This document shows, one piece after another, positions 58,210-64,000 of a stretch of 64,000 bases of DNA. Numbering within the stretch: the stretch's first letter is position 1; each line of letters starts with the position of its first letter. The position numbers and the translations under genes were made by a program. Location of the stretch: assembly GCA_963511305.1 (NCBI GenBank), contig CAUPIJ010000002.1, positions 1-64,000 on the forward strand, written 5' to 3'. This DNA comes from Propionimicrobium sp963511305 (GTDB lineage: Bacteria > Actinomycetota > Actinomycetes > Propionibacteriales > Propionibacteriaceae). Below the pieces are notes generated by a model. That model was given only the letters and a program-made list of their open reading frames with translations, made no database searches and was not told where the DNA came from.

Positions 58210-58241
58210 TTAACCCTCAACGGGTTTAACCCTCAAAGGGT
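58210..58241 (-). repeat. 16-bp tandem duplication at the greA stop codon
   Basis: Two adjacent 16-bp units (58210-58225 and 58226-58241) differ at one base. The second unit contains the last codons and TAA of greA. The first unit repeats them as non-coding sequence. Confidence 0.75.
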
Positions 58242-58729
58242 TCTACCTTGATGATTGTCACCTCGATGGACTTGCCGGTGGGTGCGGTATAGCTGACCTC
58301 GTCGCCCTTTGCGTGCCCAACTACGGCGGCCCCCAGCGGCGACTGCGGGCTGAATACCTGGGTCTCGATGTCATCGTCTAGGCCGAGCATCTCGCGGCTG
58401 CCCAGCAGGAAGGTGTCCGTGTCGTCTTCGTCGCCGAAATACGCCACCGTCACCAACGTGCCGACCGCGGCCTCGTCAGGATTCTTCGGGGCCTCGCCAA
58501 CCTTGGCGAGCCTGAGAATGTGCTCTAGCTGGGTGATGCGGCTTTCCTGCTGGCCCTGCTCCTCGCGGGCGGCGTGGTAGCCGCCGTTCTCGGACAGGTC
58601 GCCCTCCGCGCGGGCAGCGGCGATTTTCGCGGAGACAGCTGGCCTGCCGACCTCTTTCAGGTAGGTCAATTCTTCTTCGAGCTTGTCGAACGCATCCTGG
58701 GTAAGCCAGATTTCTGTTTCTTCGGACAT
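58226..58729 (-). CDS. greA: Transcription elongation factor GreA
   Basis: A 167-aa protein that rescues backtracked RNA polymerase. The N-terminal coiled-coil carries the Asp-Glu tip (GDLSENGGYHAAREEQG) and the C-terminal FKBP-like domain ends VTIIKVEPFEG. TATGCT lies 6 nt before the ATG and no ribosome site is seen, so the mRNA is probably leaderless. Confidence 0.95.
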   Translation of the reverse strand: MSEETEIWLTQDAFDKLEEELTYLKEVGRPAVSAKIAAARAEGDLSENGGYHAAREEQGQQESRITQLEHILRLAKVGEAPKNPDEAAVGTLVTVAYFGDEDDTDTFLLGSREMLGLDDDIETQVFSPQSPLGAAVVGHAKGDEVSYTAPTGKSIEVTIIKVEPFEG

Positions 58730-58833
58730 TCTGTCAGCATAGCGCGAAAGGCAGAAAAGACGGTTTTTTAATTTTTTAAACTGCTATGACTAGCTGATTT
58801 GAGATGTCAACGCCTTGGTGCATCATTGAACTT

Positions 58834-59769
58834 ATGCGTTCCGGTTCTAAATCTTTGGCTGCCGACGGCACTCAACTTAGGATGCTGCACCTGCATGCCC
58901 ACCCCGACGATGAATCAAGCAAGGGCGCCGCCACCACGGCGAAATACGTAGCCGAAGGCGCGCGCGTGATGATTGCCACCTTCACCGGCGGCGAGCGCGG
59001 TTCGGTGTTGAACGAGGCGATGGATCGACCCGAGGTCTGGGCGAATATCACCGAGATCCGCAAGCAGGAGATGGCTTTGGCGCAGAAGATTCTGGGTGCA
59101 GAGCATGTCGAGCTGGGTTTCGAGGACTCCGGGCTGCCCGAGGGCGACCCGATGCCGCCGCTGCCGGAGGACTCATTTGCTACGTATGATCCCGAGGACG
59201 CCGCGCACGGCCTGGTGAAGCTGCTTCGCGAGTTCCGTCCGCACGTCGTCACCACCTACGACGAGGCCGGCGGCTACCCGCACCCCGATCACATCCAGTG
59301 CCACCGGGTCAGCGTCGCCGCGCTCAAGCTGGCCGCAGACAAGAACTATGCGCCAGAGCTCGGCCCCGTCTGGAAGACCCCGAAGATCTACTATCAGATG
59401 GGCATGCATCGGGCTAAGTACGCCGCGCTGAGCGAGGCGATGGAGGCCAAAGGCATGGAATCGCCGTACGCCCACCGCCTAGCCGACTGGCAGGATTACA
59501 ACTACGAGCACCGAATCACGACTAGGGTGCGCTGCGAGCAGTACTTTCCGGTGCGTGACAACGCGCTTCGGGCGCACGCCACCCAGGTAGACCCGCACGG
59601 GGCCTGGTTCGCGGTGCCGCGCGAGCTGGAGAAGCAGGTTTGGCCGACCGAGGACTGGCAGCTGGTCTACAGTTCCGTGCCCACCAAGATCCCGGAAAAC
59701 GATCTTTTCGAGGGCCTTCGTCCCGAGGGCGAAGACCTGGCCGAGCCTCGGTCAGAATGGATTGTCTGA
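58834..59769 (+). CDS. mca: Mycothiol S-conjugate amidase
   Basis: A 311-aa zinc amidase of the LmbE/MshB fold that cleaves mycothiol conjugates in detoxification. The metal motif HAHPDDESSKGAAT has the Lys characteristic of Mca rather than MshB, and GGYPHPDHIQCHR supplies further ligands. It marks a mycothiol-producing actinobacterium. The ATG at 58834 has CATCAT 7 nt upstream. One at 58804 would add ten residues. Confidence 0.93.
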   Translation: MRSGSKSLAADGTQLRMLHLHAHPDDESSKGAATTAKYVAEGARVMIATFTGGERGSVLNEAMDRPEVWANITEIRKQEMALAQKILGAEHVELGFEDSGLPEGDPMPPLPEDSFATYDPEDAAHGLVKLLREFRPHVVTTYDEAGGYPHPDHIQCHRVSVAALKLAADKNYAPELGPVWKTPKIYYQMGMHRAKYAALSEAMEAKGMESPYAHRLADWQDYNYEHRITTRVRCEQYFPVRDNALRAHATQVDPHGAWFAVPRELEKQVWPTEDWQLVYSSVPTKIPENDLFEGLRPEGEDLAEPRSEWIV

Positions 59770-59782
59770 TTGCACGCCCGAT

Positions 59783-59812
59783 TTGGGTTATCGGCCGCGC
59801 TCGTCGTAAGAT
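59783..59812 (+). promoter_or_regulatory. Candidate promoter of the infA ribosomal operon
   Basis: -35 TTGGGT (59783-59788) and -10 TAAGAT (59807-59812), spacer 18 bp. The leader of about 140 nt contains several possible small hairpins. Confidence 0.4.
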
Positions 59813-59958
59813 GTCTAGTCGGCTCGTGAGTTTACTGTGTCCAATTTCGGACGCTTAGGCTCGCGGGGACGGAAAGACGAAAACGGCTTCAAAAGGAGTC
59901 GTCCGATCAAACCAGAGCTTGCCTTTCGTCAAGGTTCGCTTGGGAAAATGAGAGGGTA

Positions 59959-60180
59959 ATGGCCAAGAAAGAAGGAGCGCTAGAGCTCGAAGGCGTCGTG
60001 ACCGAGGCTCTGCCCAACGCGATGTTCCGCGTTGAGCTGGACAACGGCCACAAGGTGCTAGCAACCATCAGCGGCAAGATGCGTCAACATTACATTCGCA
60101 TTCTGCCGCAGGATCGCGTCGTGGTTGAGCTTTCTCCTTACGATCTGAACCGCGGTCGTATCGTTTATCGTCACAAGTAG
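59959..60180 (+). CDS. infA: Translation initiation factor IF-1
   Basis: A 73-aa OB-fold protein, MAKKEGALELEGVVTEALPN through RGRIVYRHK, near-identical in type to other actinobacterial IF-1. First gene of the operon. Confidence 0.97.
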   Translation: MAKKEGALELEGVVTEALPNAMFRVELDNGHKVLATISGKMRQHYIRILPQDRVVVELSPYDLNRGRIVYRHK

Positions 60181-60258
60181 TCGCAACGCTCTTCCGCCTG
60201 CCTAGTGCGGGCTGAGGGAATGCGACGCGTAAAAACAAGCAAAGAGGAGCAGCTCGAA

Positions 60259-60372
60259 ATGAAGGTTCAGCCGAGCGTGAAGCCGATCTGCGACAACTGC
60301 AAGGTGATTCGTCGCCGTGGTGTTGTTCGCGTGATCTGCACGAATCCGCGCCACAAACAGCGCCAGGGCTAA
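60259..60372 (+). CDS. rpmJ: 50S ribosomal protein L36, zinc-binding form
   Basis: A 37-aa protein too short for routine calls: MKVQPSVKPICDNCKVIRRR, then GVVRVICTNPRHKQRQG. Cys11, Cys14, Cys27 and His32 form the C+ zinc site. AGAGGAGC lies before the ATG. Confidence 0.96.
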   Translation: MKVQPSVKPICDNCKVIRRRGVVRVICTNPRHKQRQG

Positions 60373-60641
60373 ACGTTGATGCCCGACCGGGCCGTCAACA
60401 GCTCCTGGCGAGGTCGACAACTGAATATTTCAAAAACGTGAGAGCAAGGCCGTTACGCAATCTCTAATAGAACTGCGTTGAATGGTCGAACCCCCGGACG
60501 AAGGCCGGGGCCCGCTGAAAAGGTTATAGACCCCTTAACGGGTGAAATTTCTTGGACGGCGTACGGGAACGCCTCACGCCAACACCTTCGCGAAGCGGGG
60601 ATGCAAACCCGCTTCAGTAAACACTGAAAGGTAACCGCCAC
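60373..60641 (+). other. Leader between rpmJ and rpsM
   Basis: A 269-bp gene-free stretch. It contains a hairpin CCCCCGG/CCGGGG near 60490-60510 and further inverted segments before an AAAGG site for rpsM. Its length suggests an internal promoter or a regulatory leader. No known riboswitch was recognised. Confidence 0.4.
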
Positions 60642-61019
60642 ATGGCACGCCTCCAAGGAGTCGATCTGCCGCGCGAGAAGCGCATCGAGATCGCACTCAC
60701 CTACATTTACGGCATCGGCAAGACCCGTGCCGCTGAAACCCTGGCAGCTACAGGCATTAACCCAGACACTCACGTGAAAGATCTCACTGAGGAAAATCTG
60801 GTTGCACTACGTGATCACATCGACGAGAACTACTCCGTCGAGGGTGACCTGCGTCGTGAGGTAGCGGCTGACATTCGCCGCAAGATCGAGATCGGCACCT
60901 ATCAGGGTCGTCGTCACCGCAGCGGCCTGCCCGTTCGCGGTCAGCGCACTCGCACCAACGCACGCACTCGTAAGGGCCGTAAGAAGGCCGTCGCCGGTAA
61001 GAAGAAGGCCACGCGTTAA
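60642..61019 (+). CDS. rpsM: 30S ribosomal protein S13
   Basis: A 125-aa protein: LPREKRIEIALTYIYGIGKT at the N-terminus, the conserved RHRSGLPVRGQRTRTNAR segment, and a basic tail. First of the rpsM-rpsK-rpsD-rpoA-rplQ group. Confidence 0.97.
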   Translation: MARLQGVDLPREKRIEIALTYIYGIGKTRAAETLAATGINPDTHVKDLTEENLVALRDHIDENYSVEGDLRREVAADIRRKIEIGTYQGRRHRSGLPVRGQRTRTNARTRKGRKKAVAGKKKATR

Positions 61020-61054
61020 TCGCGGCTAACTAACAACTGCCAAGGAGAATATTT

Positions 61055-61456
61055 ATGGCTACAAGCCACAAGGGCGGCAAAGTTAAGCCGCGCCGCAAGT
61101 CTCGCAAGAATGTGGTTGCCGGAGCGGCCCACATCAAGTCGACTTTCAATAACACAATCATTTCGATCACCGATCCGGCCGGCCAGGTTATTTCCTGGGC
61201 GTCCGCAGGCACCGTCGGCTTCAAGGGCTCGCGCAAGTCGACCCCGTTCGCCGCACAGATGGCAGCCGAGGCCGCTGGTCGTCGCGCCATGGAGCATGGC
61301 CTGAAGCGCGTTGACGTCTTCGTCAAGGGCCCGGGCTCCGGTCGCGAAACCGCCATTCGTTCGCTGGGCGCCATCGGCCTCGAGGTCGGTGCTATCCAGG
61401 ACGTCACCCCGATGCCGCACAACGGCTGCCGTCCGCCAAAGCGTCGTCGCGTCTAA
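61055..61456 (+). CDS. rpsK: 30S ribosomal protein S11
   Basis: A 133-aa protein with FNNTIISITDPAGQVISWAS and the C-terminal PMPHNGCRPPKRRRV. AAGGAG precedes the ATG. Confidence 0.97.
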   Translation: MATSHKGGKVKPRRKSRKNVVAGAAHIKSTFNNTIISITDPAGQVISWASAGTVGFKGSRKSTPFAAQMAAEAAGRRAMEHGLKRVDVFVKGPGSGRETAIRSLGAIGLEVGAIQDVTPMPHNGCRPPKRRRV

Positions 61457-61482
61457 CCCGAAACCGAAAGGACTGATACATC

Positions 61483-62088
61483 ATGGCCCGTTATACAGGC
61501 CCAATCACCAAGAAGTCCCGCCGTCTCGGGACAGACCTAGTTGGCAACGACAAATCGTTCGAGCGTCGCCCCTACCCGCCGGGCCAGCACGGCCGCGGCC
61601 GCGTTAAGAACTCCGAATACTCGATGCAGTTGAAGGAGAAGCAGAAGGCGCGTTACGCATATGGCGTTCTCGAGAAGCAGTTCCGCAGCTATTACAAGGA
61701 AGCCTCTCGCCGCCAGGGCAAGACCGGTGACCTGCTGCTGCAGATCCTCGAGTCTCGTCTCGACAACGTGATCTACCGCGCTGGGTTCGCCTCGACCCGT
61801 CGTCAGGCCCGCCAGCTCGTTAGCCACGGTCACTTCCAGGTCAACGGTGTTCGTGTGGACATTCCTAGCTACCGCGTCACCCCGTACGACATCATCGACG
61901 TGATGCCGAAATCGGCCAACATCACGCCGCTGGTCGTCGCCCGCGAGACCTGGGGCGAGCGTGACGTTCCGGCCTGGCTGACTGTGCGCCCGAATAAGAT
62001 GCGCATCTTCGTTCACCAGTTGCCGACCCGCGATCAGATCGTCATCGACGTCAACGAGCAGAACATCGTCGAGCTCTACTCGCGTTAA
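61483..62088 (+). CDS. rpsD: 30S ribosomal protein S4
   Basis: A 201-aa protein. The N-terminus (MARYTGPITKKSRRLG) lacks the zinc cysteines of the C+ form, and the S4 RNA-binding domain spans about residues 90-155 (ARQLVSHGHFQVNG). S4 often autoregulates this operon. A hairpin follows its stop. Confidence 0.97.
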   Translation: MARYTGPITKKSRRLGTDLVGNDKSFERRPYPPGQHGRGRVKNSEYSMQLKEKQKARYAYGVLEKQFRSYYKEASRRQGKTGDLLLQILESRLDNVIYRAGFASTRRQARQLVSHGHFQVNGVRVDIPSYRVTPYDIIDVMPKSANITPLVVARETWGERDVPAWLTVRPNKMRIFVHQLPTRDQIVIDVNEQNIVELYSR

Positions 62089-62098
62089 TCAGCAAAAT

Positions 62099-62129
62099 AC
62101 CCGTGGCCGGGGTGGTCCCGGCCGCGGGT
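62099..62129 (+). terminator. Intra-operon hairpin between rpsD and rpoA
   Basis: ACCCG and GGCCGGG (62099-62111) pair with CCCGGCC and CGGGT (62117-62129), one T/G mismatch. No T-run follows, so it may be an attenuator or a processing or stability element. Confidence 0.45.
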
Positions 62130-62231
62130 GCTCTAACTAGCAGTTAGGTGCTCTAACAGAGCGCCTATGTGCTCTTTATAGGGCGAACCAATCGCGTCAT
62201 CAGATGAAGGTTGACGCGGGAAGGAAAATCA

Positions 62232-63272
62232 ATGCTTATTGCTCAGCGTCCGACTCTGTCGGAGGAGTACATTAGCGACAGCCGCAGCCGCTTCGTTATC
62301 GAGCCGCTGGAGCCTGGGTTCGGCTACACCCTGGGTAACTCGCTTCGTCGCACGCTGCTTTCGTCGATCCCCGGCGCGGCAGTCACCAGTATCAAGATTG
62401 CTGATGCGCAGCATGAATTCGCGACGCTCCCGGGCGTTCTCGAGGACGTCACCGAGATCATTCTGAACCTCAAGCAGCTGGTTCTGACTAGCGAAGAGGA
62501 CGAGCCCGTTGCTATGTACCTGCGTAAGTCGGGTGCCGGCAACGTGACCGCAGCGGACATCTCTGCGCCCGCCGGCGTCGAGATCCTGAACCCGGAACTG
62601 CACATCGCAGAACTTAACGAGCAGGGTTCGATCGACATGGAGCTGATCGTGGAGCGTGGCCGTGGCTACGTCTCTGCAGCCCAGAACAACGACCCGGATG
62701 CCGAGATCGGCCGCATCGCGGTCGACTCGATCTACTCGCCAGTCAACAAGGTCAGCTACAAGGTTGAGGCCACTCGTGTTGAGCAGCGCACCGACTTCGA
62801 TCGTCTGATCATCGACGTCGAGACCCGTCCGGCCATCAGCCCGCGCGACGCCCTGGCTTCTGCCGGCAGCACCCTGGTCGAGCTCTTTGGCCTGGCTCGC
62901 GACTTGAACGTGAACGCTGAGGGCATTGAGATCGGTCCTGGCCCGGTCGATGAACAACTGGCTAGCGATCTCGCCCAGCCGGTTGAGGACCTCGATCTTT
63001 CCGTTCGCTCCTACAACTGCCTGAAGCGCGAGGGTATTGAGACCGTCGGCGAACTGGTCAGCCGTTCCGAGCAGGATCTGCTGGACATTCGCAACTTCGG
63101 CACCAAGTCCATCGACGAGGTCAAGCAGAAGCTTGCCGAGATGGGCCTTTCGCTGAAGGACAGCGCTCCTGGCTTTGATCCGCTGGCAGCTGCCGACGAG
63201 TTCGGCGATCTTGCCGACGACGAAGAGTCTGAGGAGCTCGGCGATGACTTCGCCGAGACCGAGCAGTACTGA
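62232..63272 (+). CDS. rpoA: RNA polymerase alpha subunit
   Basis: A 346-aa subunit. The N-terminal dimerisation domain contains GFGYTLGNSLRRTLLSSIPG. A linker leads to the alpha-CTD (LKREGIETVGELV and DIRNFGTKSIDEVK) that contacts UP elements and activators. An acidic tail follows. The ATG at 62232 follows AAGGAAAATCA. Confidence 0.97.
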   Translation: MLIAQRPTLSEEYISDSRSRFVIEPLEPGFGYTLGNSLRRTLLSSIPGAAVTSIKIADAQHEFATLPGVLEDVTEIILNLKQLVLTSEEDEPVAMYLRKSGAGNVTAADISAPAGVEILNPELHIAELNEQGSIDMELIVERGRGYVSAAQNNDPDAEIGRIAVDSIYSPVNKVSYKVEATRVEQRTDFDRLIIDVETRPAISPRDALASAGSTLVELFGLARDLNVNAEGIEIGPGPVDEQLASDLAQPVEDLDLSVRSYNCLKREGIETVGELVSRSEQDLLDIRNFGTKSIDEVKQKLAEMGLSLKDSAPGFDPLAAADEFGDLADDEESEELGDDFAETEQY

Positions 63273-63323
63273 TGCCTGAGCAGCTTGCCTGCTGCATAAT
63301 TTTAAGAAATTTGGAGAACTAAA

Positions 63324-63806
63324 ATGCCTAAGCCAACTAAGGGCCCCCGCATTGGTGGCTCGCCTGCCCACCAGCGCATCATCTTGGCTAACCTTGCCTC
63401 TCAGCTTTTCGAGCACGGCAAGATCAAGACCACCGAAAACCGTGCTCGTCGCGTTCAGCCTCTGGCTGAGCGTCTGATCAGTCAGGCCAAGCGCGGCGAT
63501 CTGCACTCTCGTCGCATCGTGAACCGCACGATCACCGACAAGGGCATCGTGCACGTTCTGTTCACCGATATCGCCCCGAGCTTTGAGGGTCGCGACGGCG
63601 GTTACACCCGCATCACCAAGGTCGGAAACCGCAAGGGCGACAACGCTCCGATGGCCGTCATCGAGATCGTCACCGAGAAACTGACCCCGAAGGCTAAGCC
63701 CGCCAAGGCCGAGGAGCCGAAGGTCGAGGAAGCGAAAGCTGAAGAGGCCAAGACTGAGGAAAAGGTCGAAGAAGCCAAGGCTGAAGAAGCCGAAGCAGAC
63801 AATTAA
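63324..63806 (+). CDS. rplQ: 50S ribosomal protein L17 with acidic-basic tail
   Basis: A 160-aa protein. The conserved L17 domain (RIGGSPAHQRIILANLASQL through YTRITKVGNRKGDNAPMA) covers about 115 residues. A Lys-Glu-Ala-rich repetitive tail (VEEAKAEEAKTEEKVEEA) is typical of Actinobacteria. Last gene of the operon. Confidence 0.97.
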   Translation: MPKPTKGPRIGGSPAHQRIILANLASQLFEHGKIKTTENRARRVQPLAERLISQAKRGDLHSRRIVNRTITDKGIVHVLFTDIAPSFEGRDGGYTRITKVGNRKGDNAPMAVIEIVTEKLTPKAKPAKAEEPKVEEAKAEEAKTEEKVEEAKAEEAEADN

Positions 63807-63819
63807 GTCGAGCTGCATA

Positions 63820-63861
63820 GGCCCGGGACGTCGCATGGCACCCGGGCCTTGTACATTTTTT
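63820..63861 (+). terminator. Terminator of the rplQ operon
   Basis: A perfect 8-bp stem (GGCCCGGG and CCCGGGCC) with a 13-nt loop, followed by TTGTACATTTTTT. Confidence 0.75.
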
Positions 63862-63872
63862 CAGGAGCGTCG

Positions 63873-64000
63873 ATGTTGCGGATAGCCCAGCTGGCTAATC
63901 TGGTTAGCCCCACGTCCGGGGGCATGAAGATCGCCATCGACCAGCTCGGAGCGGGCTATCTCGCCGCTGGCCACGAGCGTCTTTTGATCATTCCGGGTGC
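63873..64000 (+). CDS. Glycosyltransferase, family 4-like (5' part)
   Basis: Only 42 codons lie in the window. MLRIAQLANLVSPTSGGMKI and the AAGHERLLIIPG that follows match the N-terminus of actinobacterial GT4 mannosyltransferases. Start follows AGGAG. The acceptor sugar or lipid cannot be inferred. The rest is beyond the right edge. Confidence 0.75.
   Translation, partial: MLRIAQLANLVSPTSGGMKIAIDQLGAGYLAAGHERLLIIPG

Noticed and set aside
62229..63836. A 535-codon open frame antisense to rpoA and rplQ
   Set aside because: It lies wholly opposite highly conserved genes. The product is Leu/Asp/Gly-rich without any motif.
1..64000. CRISPR arrays, rRNA genes and prophage modules
   Set aside because: No regularly spaced direct repeats, no rRNA signature sequence and no phage structural or integrase genes were seen anywhere in the window.

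Overview
The window is chromosomal DNA of a moderately high-GC actinobacterium. Markers are a mycothiol S-conjugate amidase, CarD, an actinobacterial glutamine-synthetase cluster (glnA2, glnE, glnA1), the gephyrin-like Glp/GlpR pair, and families largely confined to the phylum (DUF4191, DUF3043, DUF3017, DUF6350). A eukaryotic-type UDP-glucose pyrophosphorylase, and the absence of the cytochrome bc1/aa3 genes that usually lie between erpA and trpD, suggest a fermentative or facultatively anaerobic lineage such as Propionibacteriales or Actinomycetales. The sequence alone does not allow a finer assignment.

Layout. 1-6.4 kb: tRNA-Ala, the glpR-glp cell-division pair, a divergent 5-formyl-THF cyclo-ligase with a zinc-ribbon chaperone, a SAF-domain protein, mscL and UDP-glucose pyrophosphorylase. 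6.5-9 kb: tRNA-Arg followed by a degenerate accessory island holding DUF2283, a start-less amphipathic peptide, a cell-wall-sorting-tail remnant, a ribbon-helix-helix/Doc/XRE toxin-antitoxin operon with a recognisable operator, and an IS3-like fragment. 9-17 kb: FMN reductase, a Uup-type ABC-F ATPase, DUF4191, a lipoyl E2 subunit, leucyl aminopeptidase, DUF3043 and an A-type Fe-S carrier. 17-27.5 kb: a receiver-like protein, trpD, pcrA, a DUF6350 membrane protein, purN-purH-folD and azlCD. 27.5-38.5 kb: a lysine-type permease, map, and glnA2/glnE/glnA1. 38.5-47.3 kb: RNase J, rpmB, recG, rsmD, coaD, a PEBP protein, a low-GC secreted-plus-membrane gene pair behind a DtxR/IdeR-like box, and rplM-rpsI. 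47.3-59.8 kb: a phosphatidylcholine-synthase-like enzyme, several membrane and accessory genes, carD, ung, greA and mca. 59.8-64 kb: the infA-rpmJ-rpsM-rpsK-rpsD-rpoA-rplQ operon, then the start of a glycosyltransferase.

Gene order over 11-37 kb resembles the Mycobacterium tuberculosis dlaT to glnA2 neighbourhood (Rv2192-Rv2222, from memory). It is rearranged and lacks lipB, lipA, cta and qcr at the expected places. Nitrogen metabolism is concentrated here: a catalytic, adenylylatable GlnA1, a GlnA2 paralogue and the adenylyltransferase GlnE.

Two features run through the whole window. First, many monocistronic or first genes have a TANNNT hexamer 6-8 nt upstream of the start codon and no Shine-Dalgarno sequence, which suggests leaderless mRNAs. 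Second, several convergent gene pairs share their stop codons in a 4-bp overlap.

The most interesting candidates for follow-up are the iron-box gene pair at 45.2-46.0 kb, the toxin-antitoxin operon with its Cys/His-tailed Doc toxin, and the symmetric divergent promoter at 2628-2644.
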